Positions 1 to 9,729 are shown, numbered from the stretch's first letter. The stretch is DNA of 55,266 bases from Mycobacterium sp. 1245805.9 (GCF_001672915.1 NZ_LZKR01000062.1:1-55266); one strand, 5' to 3'. A program made the numbers and translations. The notes: generated by a model from the sequence alone, not told the origin.

Positions 1-200
1 CTCACTTCGCGGGCAGCGCAGTCCGCCGGATTCTCACCCGGCTCGACGATTCCCGTCACCGCCGTCCAAGCGCCGTTATCGGAACGCTTGACCAACAACA
101 CTTTTCGGTCGCGGATCGTGACCGCCGTGATGCCGGGCAACCACAACGGCGCGTTGCCGACGGCGCGACGAAGCTCAACGATGAAGTCGGGGATCGGCAT
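1..200 (-). CDS. Nudix hydrolase, 3' part cut by the window edge
   Basis: The reverse strand opens with ATG at 198-200 and reads MPIPDFIVELRRAVGNAPLW, then a beta-strand region, then the first half of a Nudix box. That box has G, five residues, E, seven residues, then R-E-V at the window edge, matching G-x5-E-x7-R-E-U. Nudix proteins hydrolyse nucleoside diphosphates linked to another group. The substrate cannot be told. The gene continues past position 1, so its catalytic helix end and C-terminus are not visible. It lies downstream of, and in the same direction as, the GMC oxidoreductase operon, separated by a strong palindrome. Confidence 0.75.
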   Translation of the reverse strand, partial: MPIPDFIVELRRAVGNAPLWLPGITAVTIRDRKVLLVKRSDNGAWTAVTGIVEPGENPADCAAREV

Positions 201-247
201 TCACCGAGTGTGCGTTGACGGCGTTTGGGTGTGAAGCCCGGGCGAGG

Positions 248-283
248 ATTGTGCGTCCAGGGCGCCCTGGATGCACACGCAAT
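248..283. terminator. Strong palindrome between the GMC oxidoreductase and Nudix genes
   Basis: Arms 251-263 (GTGCGTCCAGGGC) and 264-276 (GCCCTGGATGCAC) are complementary at 12 of 13 positions with no loop. Flanking ATTG (248-251) and CAAT (280-283) extend the symmetry. It starts at the stop codon of the oxidoreductase gene, so a role as transcription terminator is plausible, although no U-tract follows. Half of it matches a sequence at 49263-49282, so it may instead be a dispersed repeat. Confidence 0.5.
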
Positions 284-2136
284 TAGCGCGCGGCGACCAC
301 CTCGTCGGCTACGCCCAGCGCCAGCGCCATGATCGACAGCTGCGGGTTCACCTCCGGGCAGCTGGGCAGGATCGACGCGTCGGCGACCCACACGCCGTCC
401 ACGCCGCGCAGCCGCCCGGTTTCGTCGACGGGGCACAGCTGGTCGTCGGCGCCCGCGGCCGCGGTTCCGGTGGGGTGGAACGCGGCCAGGTGCAGGCCTC
501 GCGCGTCGCTTCGGCCCAGCGCCTCGCGCAGCGCGGGCTGCGATGTCACCGCCGGCACGCCGGGCAGGCCGGTCAGCACCTCGACGGCGCCCGCGGTGAA
601 CAGCAGCCGGCCCATGGCCTCGATCGCAACCATCAGCTTGGCGGCGTCGGCCCGGGCGAGGTTGTAGCGCACCAGCGTCTCGCCGCGCACGGACGACACC
701 GAGCCAACGCCCCGATCGGCCACCATCGCGCCGAACGTCGCGACCTGGGGCGCGCGGTCCAGCCAGCCGAGCAGCTCGGCGCCGTAGCCGGGATAGACCA
801 TCGAGCCCATCCCCGGCGGCGTGGAGGTCGCTTCGATGAGCACGCCATGGGACTCGTGAAACTCGTGGACGGCCGCGCTTTGCAGGACCCCGTGCCAGGC
901 GACGACGTCGTCGTCGAACCGGCCGGCGAGCATCATCGCCGGATGCAGCGCGAGGTTTCTGCCGAGGCGCGGGTGCGCGCCAAAACCGCTGCGCCGCAAC
1001 AACCCCGGCGTTTCGGTGGCGCCGGCGGCGATGACGACGGTGTCCGCGAGGACGTCCAGGGACGTGCCGTCGGGGCGGCGGGCCCGCACGCCTCGGGCGC
1101 GACCGTGCCGGTGCAGCACCCGCTCGACGCGGGCATGCGAGATGATCCGCGCCCCGGCGGCACACGCCTGCGGTAACGCGTTGAGGTGCACGCCGAACTT
1201 GGCGTTTCGCGGGCAGCCGATCGCACACTGGCAACAGCCTTCGCAGCCCGGCGCGTTGCGCGGGATCGGCGCCGCCCGCCAGCCCAGCGTCGTCGCGGCG
1301 TCCAGCAGCAGCCGCCCGTTGCGGCCCATGATCTCCAGCGGCACCGGCGCCACCCGCAGCGTGCGCTCGACGTCGTCGAGGCGCTCGGCCAGCCGGTCCG
1401 GATCGGCCAGGCGCAGGCCGAAGTCCTCGCGCCAGCGCCGCACCACGCCGGGCGGCGGGCGGTAACAGGTGCCGGAGTTCACCACCGTGGTGCCCCCGAC
1501 CGCCCGGCCGATGGGCAACACCACCGACGGGCGGCCCAGCGCAACGGTGGCCCCCGCGCCGCGGTACAGGCCGGCGTAGCGGTCGATCGGGTGGGTGCTG
1601 CGGAATTCCTCGACCGTCCAGCGGCGTCCCTCCTCGAGCACGACGGTGTCGAGGCCCGCCCGGGCCAGGGTGCGGGCCACCATCGCGCCGCCGGCGCCGG
1701 CCCCCACGACCACGGCGTCGGCGGCGACGATGGAGCGGCTTTCGGTCGACGGGATGATCGTCAGGGCCGCACCGGGGCGTGCGATGTCGTGTCGCTGGGC
1801 GCGCGAAAGCAGTTCGGGTGCATAGGTTTCCGCGCCGTTGGCGAGCAACACGACCGCCTTCATCGCCTCGACGGCCGCTCCGGCGTCCGGGCCGAGCGCC
1901 GCGACCCGCCGCAGCACCCGGTCCCGTTGGCCGGCGTCGAGCCGCGACAGTGAGCGCCCGCTGGTGAGGTAGCTGGCCGCCGCGACCGAGAGCAGTCCGG
2001 CCCGCACGGCCCACCGGGAGGTCGCGGGCAGCCGGTTCAGGTAGCGGTCGACGCGCTCGACGAGCTGGGCCGGGGCCGGGCCGCCGAACTCCTCGGGGAG
2101 CAGCGCGGCGCCGAACGACGCGGCGAGACGGCTCAT
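283..2136 (-). CDS. GMC-type FAD-dependent oxidoreductase (Rv0492c-like)
   Basis: This 617-aa protein has the FAD-binding GAGAGG fingerprint at about residues 145-150 and the C-terminal GMC region (FHPTGTAAAGAD and a VNPQLSIMALALG segment). A Cys-rich GCEGCCQCAIGCP motif in the middle resembles the cluster seen in cholesterol- and long-chain-alcohol-oxidase-like GMC proteins. It probably oxidises a hydrophobic alcohol, but the substrate is unknown. The first ~135 residues precede the FAD domain. ATG at 2136 overlaps the stop of the upstream small gene by 4 nt (ATGA), so I chose it over longer in-frame extensions. It is the last gene of a three-gene operon divergent from a FadR-type regulator. 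Confidence 0.85.
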   Translation of the reverse strand: MSRLAASFGAALLPEEFGGPAPAQLVERVDRYLNRLPATSRWAVRAGLLSVAAASYLTSGRSLSRLDAGQRDRVLRRVAALGPDAGAAVEAMKAVVLLANGAETYAPELLSRAQRHDIARPGAALTIIPSTESRSIVAADAVVVGAGAGGAMVARTLARAGLDTVVLEEGRRWTVEEFRSTHPIDRYAGLYRGAGATVALGRPSVVLPIGRAVGGTTVVNSGTCYRPPPGVVRRWREDFGLRLADPDRLAERLDDVERTLRVAPVPLEIMGRNGRLLLDAATTLGWRAAPIPRNAPGCEGCCQCAIGCPRNAKFGVHLNALPQACAAGARIISHARVERVLHRHGRARGVRARRPDGTSLDVLADTVVIAAGATETPGLLRRSGFGAHPRLGRNLALHPAMMLAGRFDDDVVAWHGVLQSAAVHEFHESHGVLIEATSTPPGMGSMVYPGYGAELLGWLDRAPQVATFGAMVADRGVGSVSSVRGETLVRYNLARADAAKLMVAIEAMGRLLFTAGAVEVLTGLPGVPAVTSQPALREALGRSDARGLHLAAFHPTGTAAAGADDQLCPVDETGRLRGVDGVWVADASILPSCPEVNPQLSIMALALGVADEVVAAR

Positions 2137-2462
2137 ACGATGCGCCCGAGCCGGCGCCCCAGCTTGATGAAGAACGGATAGGTGGCGAAGATGGCGCCCG
2201 CCGCCGCGTGCAGCGGCCAGCCCGCCCGAGCGGTATCGACGCCGAAAACGCCGCTGTTCCACATGAAGTCGCGCCCGTTGCGGGCGCGGAAGGGGCGCCA
2301 CAGCACGCCGAGGCCGGGCACGTTGTTGTAGAGCCCGAACGAGCCGCCGAAGAAGACTCCGAGCGTGGCGGCCTCGGCCAGATCGCGGCGGTCCGACGGA
2401 ACTCGGCGCTCGATGAGCACTCCGGCGGCGAAGAGCAGGGGTGGGTCGAGGGCAAAGCTCAC
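2133..2462 (-). CDS. Small conserved hypothetical protein (Rv0492A-like)
   Basis: This 109-aa protein starts [20 protein letters not shown] and ends KLGRRLGRIV. GTG at 2460-2462 overlaps the preceding gene's stop (GTGA), and its own TGA overlaps the next ATG, so it is translationally coupled on both sides. It has moderately hydrophobic stretches (about residues 28-45 and 85-100) and many aromatics but no family I recognise. The tight coupling to the GMC oxidoreductase suggests an accessory or partner protein, for example membrane association. That is inference only. Confidence 0.75.
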   Translation of the reverse strand: MSFALDPPLLFAAGVLIERRVPSDRRDLAEAATLGVFFGGSFGLYNNVPGLGVLWRPFRARNGRDFMWNSGVFGVDTARAGWPLHAAAGAIFATYPFFIKLGRRLGRIV

Positions 2463-3415
2463 GTGGGGATCCTTTCGTTGATCTCCGGTGCCTCGGCGCC
2501 GCGCAGCCCGACCTCGGCATGCCCGGTTCCCAGCACCGACCAGTGCCGGTCGTCGATTTCGATGTGGATGTCGGCCTGCTCGGTGTTCGTGCACACCGCG
2601 CGGGCGCCGTCGGGGTCCGTGTAGCCCAGGCTCACGCACCTCTCCGGTGGTTGGTCGACGCGGATGAGCACCCGCCGACCCCCGATGCGTCCCTCCAGCT
2701 GCCAGTGCCGCACGCCCAGCGTCGTGCGCACCCGCAGCGACGGCAACGGGCCTGTGGGCCAATCCTTTCCGTCGATGCGGAAGCGGACGAACGCCATCGG
2801 CGCGAGCCTGCGCAGCCCCGGCTTGTGGGAGACGGCCGTAACCGCCTCCATGACGTCGCCGTCGCCGAGGTCGGCGTGGATCCATCCCCAGCGCCGGGCG
2901 TTGCCGTGCCCGTAGATGTGGGCGACGGCCCCGCGCCAGCCGTCGACGTGGACCGCGGCATCGGTGACGGTCAAGGAGCCGGCGAACTCGGCGGTGGGCG
3001 CCAGGACCACCTGCGCGCCGGGCAGCAGCTCGCGCTCCCAGGCAGCGCGGGGGAACGTCCACAGCGGCGTGCCGGCGTCCTTCCACGACAGGTCCCACGC
3101 GAGCGATCCGGCGCTGCCGGCCAGCTTTTCCTGGGACGCGCGCACGCCGGCCGCGTCGAACCAGGCCGCTCCCGCCGCCGGCGACGTGGGTTCGGGACCG
3201 AACCGTTCGGTGCGCGGCGGGCCGTCGGGCGGGAACCAGGTCGCCCAGCCGTGCGCGTAGGGAGCGTCCGCCGCGTGCACCGGTGCCACGGTCTCGCAGT
3301 GGATCCACAGCCCGGCGTGCGTCACCGGGTCCGACAGGGTGGCGTACCAGACTTCCAGGCGGCCGGCCTTGCCCCGCCAACGCGGGGCCGTGGCCGATCG
3401 CATCTCGTCATCCAT
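2459..3415 (-). CDS. Conserved hypothetical, possible CrtC/tocopherol-cyclase-like beta-barrel (Rv0493c-like)
   Basis: This 318-aa protein is rich in W, G and H. Segments such as [21 protein letters not shown] and WQLEGRIGG recall lipocalin-like AttH/CrtC proteins that act on hydrophobic substrates. The resemblance is by eye only. ATG at 3415 is preceded by GGAGGTGAG at ideal spacing, which fixes the start. It is the first gene of the operon with the small protein and GMC oxidoreductase and is transcribed away from the GntR gene. It may process or carry the oxidoreductase's lipid-like substrate. Confidence 0.75.
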   Translation of the reverse strand: MDDEMRSATAPRWRGKAGRLEVWYATLSDPVTHAGLWIHCETVAPVHAADAPYAHGWATWFPPDGPPRTERFGPEPTSPAAGAAWFDAAGVRASQEKLAGSAGSLAWDLSWKDAGTPLWTFPRAAWERELLPGAQVVLAPTAEFAGSLTVTDAAVHVDGWRGAVAHIYGHGNARRWGWIHADLGDGDVMEAVTAVSHKPGLRRLAPMAFVRFRIDGKDWPTGPLPSLRVRTTLGVRHWQLEGRIGGRRVLIRVDQPPERCVSLGYTDPDGARAVCTNTEQADIHIEIDDRHWSVLGTGHAEVGLRGAEAPEINERIPT

Positions 3416-3475
3416 GTGCTCACCTCCGATTGGGGCGCGCAGGCGTGCTTGCTGCCCCGCGCCCGGTTCGTCCAC

Positions 3476-3493
3476 TATATTGGTTGAGCCAAT
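3476..3493 (+). promoter_or_regulatory. -10 box and palindromic operator over the GntR gene start
   Basis: TATATT at 3476-3481 is a good -10 candidate. ATTGG (3479-3483) and CCAAT (3489-3493) form an inverted repeat around TTGAG, and the right arm enters the ATG. A repressor bound here would cover both the -10 box and the start codon. GntR/FadR regulators commonly bind such short palindromes and regulate themselves. No Shine-Dalgarno sequence is visible, so translation may start on a leader of only a few nucleotides. Confidence 0.45.
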
Positions 3494-4214
3494 GAACCAG
3501 TCAAGTGCGCTGCAGCCGCCGGATCGACAGCGGGTCGATGAACAGATCGCCGCGACGATCGCCGACGCGATCCTCGACGGCGCCTTCCCGCCCGGATCCA
3601 CGCTGCCGCCCGAGCGCGAGCTGGCCGAGCAGCTCAACGTGAACCGCACGTCGCTGCGACTGGGTCTGGCCCGCCTGCAGCAGATGGGTCTCATCGAGGC
3701 CCGGCACGGCAGCGGCAACGTGGTGCGCGACCCCGAGGCGCTCACCCATCCCGCGGTCGTGGAGGCGCTGGTCCGCAGGCTCGGCCCGGAGTTCCTGGCC
3801 GAACTGTTGGAGATCCGGGCGGCGCTGGGCCCGTTGATCGGGCGGTTGGCCGCGCAGCGGGGCGCGCCGGAGGATGCCGGGGCGCTGCGCGCCGCGCTGG
3901 CGGCGGTGGCCGGCGCCGACGGGCCCGCGGCGCTGCAGGCCGCCGACGTCGCCTACTTCCGGGTGCTCATCCACACCAGCCGCAACCGCGCGCTGGGTCT
4001 GATGTACCGCTGGGTCGAGCACGCGTTCGGCGGCCGCGAGCACGAGCTCACCGCGGCCTACGAGGACGCCGCCCCGGCCGCCGCCGACCTGCGGGCGATC
4101 ACCGACGCGGTGCTGGCGCGCGACGGCGAGGCGGCCGCCGCGGCGGTCGAGGGCTACCTAAACGCCAGCGCGCTGCGAATGGTGTTGGCGTACCGGAAAA
4201 CTCACGAGACCTGA
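3492..4214 (+). CDS. GntR-family, FadR-type transcriptional regulator (Rv0494-like)
   Basis: This 240-aa protein has an N-terminal winged helix ([20 protein letters not shown] through [12 protein letters not shown], residues ~30-80). A helical FadR-type ligand domain (FCD-like) follows to the C-terminus. The M. tuberculosis counterpart is described as a lipid-responsive regulator. Here it is divergent from the GMC oxidoreductase operon and probably controls that operon and itself. ATG 3492 was chosen because the protein then begins just ahead of the HTH and a -10/palindrome lies directly upstream. The open frame extends further 5' but has no support. Confidence 0.85.
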   Translation: MNQSSALQPPDRQRVDEQIAATIADAILDGAFPPGSTLPPERELAEQLNVNRTSLRLGLARLQQMGLIEARHGSGNVVRDPEALTHPAVVEALVRRLGPEFLAELLEIRAALGPLIGRLAAQRGAPEDAGALRAALAAVAGADGPAALQAADVAYFRVLIHTSRNRALGLMYRWVEHAFGGREHELTAAYEDAAPAAADLRAITDAVLARDGEAAAAAVEGYLNASALRMVLAYRKTHET

Positions 4215-4228
4215 GCCGGGGCTCCGGG

Positions 4229-5014
4229 CTACTCGGCGACCCGGGTGGCCGGGTGCACGGCGATCAGCCCTAACTTGCTGCGGCGCTTGCACATTGCCGC
4301 CAGCTCGGCGTAGGCCTTCGCGCCCAGCAGCTCGGTGAGCTCGTCGGCCAGGCTTTCCCAGACCTGCTTGGCGCCGACGTGGGCGGCCGGATCGCCGGTG
4401 CAATACCAGTGCAGGTCCGCGCCGCCGGAACCCCAGCCGCGGCGATCGTATTCGGTGACCCAGGTTTTGAGGATTTCCGTGCCGTCGGGCCGGGTCACCC
4501 ACTCCTGGCTGCGCCGGATGGGCAGCTGCCAGCAGACGTCGGGCTTCATGGTCAGCGGGGCCACACCGAGCTTGAGGGCCTTGGTGTGCAGGGCGCATCC
4601 CGTGCCGCCGGCGAAGCCCGGCCGGTTGAGGAAGATGCAGGCGTCCTTGTGCTTGCGGGTGCGGTACTGGGGCTGGCCGTCGTGCTCGTCGAGTTCCAGA
4701 TAACCCTTGCGGCCCAAGCCTTTTTCACGGAGCTGCCAGTCGTCGTCGGTCAGCGTCTTGACCGCATCATCGAGCCGGGCGCGGTCGTCGTCGTCGGACA
4801 AGAACGCGCCGTGCGAGCAACACCCGTCGTCCGGGCGGCCCTCGACGGTGCCACGGCATGCCGGGGTGCCGAACACGCACGTCCAACGCGACAGCAGCCA
4901 GGTCAGGTCGGCTGCGATGAGGTGCTCGGGGTTGTCCGGGTCGTAGAACTCCACCCATTCGCGGGCGAAGTCCAACTCGACCTCCTCACCCGGTCGCGGA
5001 TGCGAATTCGCCAT
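4229..5014 (-). CDS. Conserved Cys-rich protein (Rv0495c-like)
   Basis: This 261-aa soluble protein contains cysteines spread as [27 protein letters not shown] and VCWQLP. The pattern is typical of the YkgJ/DUF3109-type proteins thought to bind zinc or an iron-sulphur cluster. No enzymatic motif is recognised. It is convergent with the GntR gene and divergent from the exopolyphosphatase gene. ATG 5014 begins [20 protein letters not shown] three codons upstream is an alternative. Confidence 0.75.
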   Translation of the reverse strand: MANSHPRPGEEVELDFAREWVEFYDPDNPEHLIAADLTWLLSRWTCVFGTPACRGTVEGRPDDGCCSHGAFLSDDDDRARLDDAVKTLTDDDWQLREKGLGRKGYLELDEHDGQPQYRTRKHKDACIFLNRPGFAGGTGCALHTKALKLGVAPLTMKPDVCWQLPIRRSQEWVTRPDGTEILKTWVTEYDRRGWGSGGADLHWYCTGDPAAHVGAKQVWESLADELTELLGAKAYAELAAMCKRRSKLGLIAVHPATRVAE

Positions 5015-5154
5015 TTTGTCAACGTTAGTCCACGATTCCGCCTGGTGACGCCGCTGACACACGGCCGCCCTCCGCGGCGCACCCTCAGCAGCCCGACTAG
5101 GCCGATTGCCGGCCTCCACCTCGCGCCGCTGCGCGGCGCGCATCGTCAGCCGAC

Positions 5155-5160
5155 TAGGTT
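5155..5160 (+). promoter_or_regulatory. -10 box of a probable leaderless promoter (exopolyphosphatase gene)
   Basis: TAGGTT fits the mycobacterial TAnnnT -10 consensus and is separated by 6 nt (GTTTCT) from the GTG start at 5167. There is no Shine-Dalgarno sequence. Transcription would start on or beside the start codon, giving a leaderless mRNA. No clear -35 box is seen. Confidence 0.5.
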
Positions 5161-5166
5161 GTTTCT

Positions 5167-6183
5167 GTGCGGTTAGGTGTGCTCGACGTGGGCAGCAACA
5201 CAGTCCACCTGTTGGTGGTTGATGCCCACCGCGGTGGGCATCCGACACCCATGAGTTCGACGAAGGCCACCCTGCGCCTCTCGGAGTCGATCGACAGCTC
5301 GGGAAAGATCACCAAGCGCGGCGCCGACAAGTTGGTCTCGACGATCGAGGAGTTCGCCAAGATCGCGGACAGCTCCGGCTGCGAGGAGCTGATGGCCTTC
5401 GCCACATCGGCCGTCCGCGACGCCGAGAACTCCGACGACGTGCTGGCGCGGGTGCGCAAGGAGGCCGGCGTCGAGCTGGAGGTGCTGCGCGGCGTCGACG
5501 AGTCGCGGCTGACGTTCCTGGCGGTGCGCCGGTGGTACGGGTGGAGCGCCGGGCGAATCATCAACCTCGACATCGGCGGGGGCTCGCTGGAAATGTCCAG
5601 CGGCGTCGACGAGGAGCCCGAGGTCGCGCTGTCGCTGCCGCTGGGCGCGGGGCGCTTGACCCGCGAATGGTTGCCCGACGACCCGCCCGGGCGGCGCCGC
5701 GTGGCGATGCTGCGCGACTGGCTGGACGCCGAACTCGCGGAAGCCTGCGAGACGGTGCTCGACGCCGGCGCTCCCGATCTCGCGGTCGCCACGTCGAAGA
5801 CGTTTCGTTCGCTAGCGCGGCTCACCGGGGCGGCGCCGTCGGCGGCCGGGCCGCGGGTGAAGCGGACGCTGACAGCAAACGGCCTCAGACAACTCATATC
5901 TTTCATCTCTAGGATGACGACCGCTGACCGGGCTGAATTGGAAGGAGTGAGCGCCGAGCGGGCACCCCAGATCGTGGCGGGCGCCCTGGTGGCCGAGGCG
6001 AGTATGCGAGTGCTGTCGATCGAAGCGGTGGACATTTGCCCGTGGGCGTTGCGGGAGGGTCTCATCTTGCGAAAACTCGACAGTGAGGCTGACGGAACTG
6101 CACTCGTCGAGACTTCGGTGCGAGATGCTGGAGGTCAGAAAGCTGATCGGAACACCAACCGATCGAAGGGCGACAAATCATGA
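5167..6183 (+). CDS. ppx1: Exopolyphosphatase / GppA-family phosphatase (Rv0496-like)
   Basis: This 338-aa protein has an ASKHA fold. The phosphate-1 motif [15 protein letters not shown] is at the N-terminus, and the phosphate-2 motif [10 protein letters not shown] is near residue 135. The length suits the short bacterial Ppx/GppA class that lacks the C-terminal HD domain of E. coli Ppx. The M. tuberculosis protein is reported to hydrolyse short-chain polyphosphate. The start is GTG 5167, directly after a leaderless-type -10 box. Its stop overlaps the next gene by 4 nt, so the two are co-transcribed. The C-terminal ~25 residues are polar and probably disordered. Confidence 0.88.
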   Translation: MRLGVLDVGSNTVHLLVVDAHRGGHPTPMSSTKATLRLSESIDSSGKITKRGADKLVSTIEEFAKIADSSGCEELMAFATSAVRDAENSDDVLARVRKEAGVELEVLRGVDESRLTFLAVRRWYGWSAGRIINLDIGGGSLEMSSGVDEEPEVALSLPLGAGRLTREWLPDDPPGRRRVAMLRDWLDAELAEACETVLDAGAPDLAVATSKTFRSLARLTGAAPSAAGPRVKRTLTANGLRQLISFISRMTTADRAELEGVSAERAPQIVAGALVAEASMRVLSIEAVDICPWALREGLILRKLDSEADGTALVETSVRDAGGQKADRNTNRSKGDKS

Positions 6184-7118
6184 GCGGACCACACTCCGAG
6201 ACCGAGAGCCCTGGCACTCGGCCGATCTCGGTGGCCGAACTCCTGGCCAGGAATGGAACGATCGGCGAACCGTCGGTCTCCCGGCGGCGCCGCCGTCGGC
6301 GCGGCGACAGCGACGCGGTCACCGTCGCCGAGCTCACCGGCGAGATCCCGGTCATCCGTGACGACGAACCCGAACCTCCGGCCAGCACGACGGTCCGGGC
6401 CGCCGAGCCGGTCACCGAGGAGCAGCCGAAAGCCCCGTACTGGTCCGAACCCGAGCCGCGCTGGCCCAAGTCACCGCCCCAGCCGCAACGGCTGACCGGA
6501 CCCGAGCGCAGCTCCTACCCGCGACCCCTGCGGCACGCCGACGCGCCCGCCGACCGGACCGGGCAGTCCGGCGCCGAGGGCATGAGCCCGGACCCGGTCG
6601 ACCACTACTCCGACATCCCGGTGGACGTGATGGACTCCGAGGTGCGCGAGGCCGAGCCCGCGTCCGAAGATTCCGCCTACGTGCGCTCCTACCTGCAGTC
6701 GGACTCCACGCTGTTCGGCGGGCAGACGCTGGCCGACGAGGTGGCCCGGCGCCGCGGTGCCGAGCGGGGCGCCGCCGCGCGCACCGAAGAAGAGGTCGAC
6801 GACGACCGCCTCGGCATCGAGGCCGAGCCCGCGCATGAGGCGCCCGGCAGGCTGCAGTCGCTGTGGCGAGGAACGCTGATCGTGTTGCAGTCGATGCTGG
6901 CCGTCGCGTTCGGCGCCGGGCTATTCGTCGCGTTCGACGAGCTGTGGCGCTGGAACAGCATCGTGGCTTTGGTGCTTACGGTGCTGGTCATTCTCGGCCT
7001 GGTGGTCGGTGTCCGGGTGGTCCGCAAGACCGAGGACATCGCCAGCAGCCTGATCGCCATCGCGGTCGGCGCGCTGATCACCCTGGGACCGTTGGTGCTG
7101 TCGTTGCAGTCGGGCTAG
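6180..7118 (+). CDS. Membrane protein with long disordered N-terminus (Rv0497-like)
   Basis: In this 312-aa protein, residues 1-~225 are polar and acidic with repeated VAEL segments ([26 protein letters not shown]) and an RRRRRRRG basic patch. Three hydrophobic segments follow ([58 protein letters not shown]). The topology suggests a cytoplasmic tail anchored by three helices. It overlaps the exopolyphosphatase stop by ATGA. The function is unknown. The repeated VAEL-type motif may be a docking peptide. Confidence 0.8.
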   Translation: MSGPHSETESPGTRPISVAELLARNGTIGEPSVSRRRRRRRGDSDAVTVAELTGEIPVIRDDEPEPPASTTVRAAEPVTEEQPKAPYWSEPEPRWPKSPPQPQRLTGPERSSYPRPLRHADAPADRTGQSGAEGMSPDPVDHYSDIPVDVMDSEVREAEPASEDSAYVRSYLQSDSTLFGGQTLADEVARRRGAERGAAARTEEEVDDDRLGIEAEPAHEAPGRLQSLWRGTLIVLQSMLAVAFGAGLFVAFDELWRWNSIVALVLTVLVILGLVVGVRVVRKTEDIASSLIAIAVGALITLGPLVLSLQSG

Positions 7119-7133
7119 GCGCCACCACCGACA

Positions 7134-7976
7134 GTGCGCCCAGCCATCAAAGTCGGCCTATCGACGGCCTCGGTCTATCCGTTGCGGGCCGAGGCCGCCT
7201 TCGAGTATGCGGCCAGGCTCGGGTACGACGGCGTCGAGCTGATGGTCTGGAGCGAATCGGTCAGCCAGGACATCGCCGCGGTCAAGAAGCTGTCCCAGCG
7301 CTATCGCGTGCCGGTGCTGTCCGTGCACGCACCCTGCCTGCTGATCTCGCAGCGGGTCTGGGGTGCCAACCCGATTCCCAAGCTGGACCGCAGCGTGCGG
7401 GCCGCCGAACAACTCGACGCCCAGACCGTCGTCGTGCATCCGCCGTTCCGCTGGCAGCGGCGCTACGCCGAGGGGTTCAGTGACCAGGTCGCCGCGCTGG
7501 AGGCGTCCAGCGGCGTCAAGGTCGCCGTGGAGAACATGTTCCCGTTTCGGGCCGACCGGTTCTTCGGCGCCGGCCAGTCCCTGGAACGGATGCGCAGGCG
7601 GGGCGGCGGACCGGGCCCGGCGATCTCGGCGTTCGCGCCGTCCTACGACCCGCTGGACGGCAACCACGCGAATTACACGCTCGACCTCTCCCACACGGCG
7701 ACCGCGGGCACCGATTCGCTGGACATGGCCCAGCGGATGGGTGAGGGCCTGACCCACCTTCACCTGTGCGACGGCAGCGGCCTGCCCGCCGACGAGCACC
7801 TGGTGCCCGGGCACGGCACGCAACCCACCGCCGAGGTCTGCCAGATGCTGGCCGGCGGCCGCTTCGCCGGCCACGTGATCCTGGAGGTGTCGACGTCCAG
7901 CGCGCGTTCGGCGCACGAGCGGGAAGCCATGCTTCTCGAGTCGCTGCAGTTCGCGCGCACCCACCTGATGCGGTGA
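7134..7976 (+). CDS. Sugar phosphate isomerase/epimerase-like TIM barrel (Rv0498-like)
   Basis: This 280-aa protein of the xylose-isomerase-like/AP-endonuclease-2 superfamily has VGLSTASVYPL at strand 1, GYDGVELMVW, VLSVHAP, VVVHPPF, KVAVENM, YTLDLSHT, LTHLHLCDG and VILEVS. These carry the usual Glu/His/Asp metal-ligand positions at strand ends. The substrate cannot be assigned. The start GTG 7134 lies 15 nt after the preceding stop, and no good ribosome site is visible. It is likely in the same operon as the two genes before it. Confidence 0.8.
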   Translation: MRPAIKVGLSTASVYPLRAEAAFEYAARLGYDGVELMVWSESVSQDIAAVKKLSQRYRVPVLSVHAPCLLISQRVWGANPIPKLDRSVRAAEQLDAQTVVVHPPFRWQRRYAEGFSDQVAALEASSGVKVAVENMFPFRADRFFGAGQSLERMRRRGGGPGPAISAFAPSYDPLDGNHANYTLDLSHTATAGTDSLDMAQRMGEGLTHLHLCDGSGLPADEHLVPGHGTQPTAEVCQMLAGGRFAGHVILEVSTSSARSAHEREAMLLESLQFARTHLMR

Positions 7977-8001
7977 TCCGCGACAGACCACCCAGGAGAA
8001 G

Positions 8002-8829
8002 ATGAACGCGTTATTCACCGCCGCGATGACGTTGCGGGAGGCCGGCCCCGGCATGTACGAGGGCGAGCTGGACAAGCACTGGACCATCGGGCCCAAGGTG
8101 CACGGTGGCGCGATGCTGGCGCTGTGCGCCAACGCCGCGCGGACCGCGTGCGGCCGGGGCGCCGACGGGCCCCAACCGGTGGCCGTGTCCGCGAGCTTCC
8201 TGGGGGCGCCGGACCCCGGGCCCATGCGGCTGCTGACCTCCTTCCGCAAGCGCGGCCGGCGGGTCAGCGTCGTCGACGTCGAGCTCATGCAGGGCGAGCG
8301 CACCGCGGTGCACGCCGTCGTCAACCTGGGCCAGCCCGAGCACTATCCCCCGGACGGCTCGCACGCGCCCCTCCTGTCGGCGAACCCGGTCCTGGACCTG
8401 ATGGCGCCCGAGCCGCCCGACGACGTCGAGCCGATCGGCCCGGGCCACCCGCTGGCCGGCCTGGTGCACCTGGGCGAGGGCTGCGACGTGCGGCCGCTGC
8501 TGTCAACGATGCGGCCCCGCGACGGGCACCCGCCGGTGATCCAGGTGTGGGCGCGCCCCCGCGACGTGGCCCCGGACGCGCTGTTCGCGCTCATGTGCGG
8601 GGATGTGTCGGCGCCGGTGACGTTCGCCGTGGACCGCACCGGCTGGGCGCCCACCATCCAGCTGACGGCCTTCCTGCGCGCGTTGCCCGCCGACGGCTGG
8701 CTGCGAATCATCGCCACCTGCGTGGAGATCGGGCACGACTGGTTCGACGAGGACCACATCGTCGTCGACCAGCTGGGTCGCCTGGTGGTCCAGACGCGCC
8801 AGCTGGCCATGGTGCCCGCCGCTCGTTAG
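8002..8829 (+). CDS. Acyl-CoA thioesterase-like double hotdog protein (Rv0499-like)
   Basis: This 275-aa protein has VHGGAMLALCANAA in the first hotdog and a second hotdog in the C-terminal half (GWAPTIQLTAFLRALPADGWLRI). It resembles TesB/4HBT-3-type thioesterases, which hydrolyse acyl-CoA. ATG 8002 is preceded by AGGAGAAG at good spacing. It probably belongs to the forward operon leading to proC. The catalytic residues cannot be assigned by eye. Confidence 0.75.
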   Translation: MNALFTAAMTLREAGPGMYEGELDKHWTIGPKVHGGAMLALCANAARTACGRGADGPQPVAVSASFLGAPDPGPMRLLTSFRKRGRRVSVVDVELMQGERTAVHAVVNLGQPEHYPPDGSHAPLLSANPVLDLMAPEPPDDVEPIGPGHPLAGLVHLGEGCDVRPLLSTMRPRDGHPPVIQVWARPRDVAPDALFALMCGDVSAPVTFAVDRTGWAPTIQLTAFLRALPADGWLRIIATCVEIGHDWFDEDHIVVDQLGRLVVQTRQLAMVPAAR

Positions 8830-8844
8830 CGCCGGCTGTCTGGA

Positions 8845-9729
8845 ATGCTTTCGGGCATGGCGAGAATCGCGATCATCGGCGGCGGCAGCATCGGCGAGGC
8901 GCTGCTGTCGGGCCTGCTGCGCGCCGGCCGCCAGGTCAAGGACCTGGTGGTGGCCGAGCGAGTGCCCGAGCGCGCCAAGTACCTCGCGGAAACCTATTCG
9001 GTGCGTGTGGCGTCGGTCGCGGAAGCGGTGGACTACGCGACGTTCATCGTCGTCGCGGTCAAGCCGGCCGACGTCGAGACGGTGCTCGGGGAGCTGGTCC
9101 AGGCGGCCGGCGCGGCCGAGACGGACAGCGCCGAGCAGGTGTTCGTCACCGTCGCCGCCGGCATCACGATCACCTACTTCGAATCCAAGCTGCCGGCCGG
9201 GACGCCGGTGGTCCGCGCGATGCCGAACGCGGCGGCGTTGGTGGGCGCGGGGGTAACCGCGCTGGCCAGGGGCCGCTTCGTCACCGAACCGCAGCTCGAG
9301 GAGGTATCGGCGCTGTTCGACTCCGTCGGCGGCGTGCTCACCGTTCCGGAATCCCAGATGGACGCCGTGACCGCGCTGTCCGGCTCCGGCCCGGCGTATT
9401 TCTTCCTGATGGTCGAGGCTCTGGTGGACGCGGGCGTTGCGGCGGGTCTGAGCCGCCAGGTCGCCTCCGACCTGACCGCGCAGACGATGGCCGGTTCGGC
9501 GGCCATGCTGCTCGAGCGGATGGATGCCGAGCGCGCCGTCGAGGGGGAGCCGCTCGGCATGCGCGCGGACGCGTCGGCGGCGCAGCTGCGCGCGACGGTC
9601 ACCTCGCCCGGCGGCACGACCGCCGCTGCGCTGCGCGAACTGGAGCGAGGGGGATTGCGGGTGGCCGTCGACGCGGCCGTCCAGGCCGCGAAAAAGCGCT
9701 CTGAGCAGCTAAGAATTACATCGGAATAA
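8845..9729 (+). CDS. proC: Pyrroline-5-carboxylate reductase
   Basis: This 294-aa enzyme catalyses the last step of proline synthesis, the NAD(P)H reduction of pyrroline-5-carboxylate. It has the Rossmann motif IAIIGGGSIGEALLSG, VVAVKPADVE, VVRAMPNAAALVGAG and the family signature AVTALSGSGPAYFFLMVEALVDAGV. ATG 8845 gives MLSGMARIAII. ATG 8857 (MARIAII) is equally possible and neither has a clear ribosome site. The length matches the family. Confidence 0.95.
   Translation: MLSGMARIAIIGGGSIGEALLSGLLRAGRQVKDLVVAERVPERAKYLAETYSVRVASVAEAVDYATFIVVAVKPADVETVLGELVQAAGAAETDSAEQVFVTVAAGITITYFESKLPAGTPVVRAMPNAAALVGAGVTALARGRFVTEPQLEEVSALFDSVGGVLTVPESQMDAVTALSGSGPAYFFLMVEALVDAGVAAGLSRQVASDLTAQTMAGSAAMLLERMDAERAVEGEPLGMRADASAAQLRATVTSPGGTTAAALRELERGGLRVAVDAAVQAAKKRSEQLRITSE

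Noticed and set aside
271..1953. Forward frames opposite the GMC oxidoreductase
   Set aside because: Antisense to conserved FAD-binding coding sequence with no start signals.
56..2455. Long reverse open frame over the GMC oxidoreductase
   Set aside because: Arg/Pro-rich translation in the wrong frame of a well-supported gene, a usual high-GC shadow.
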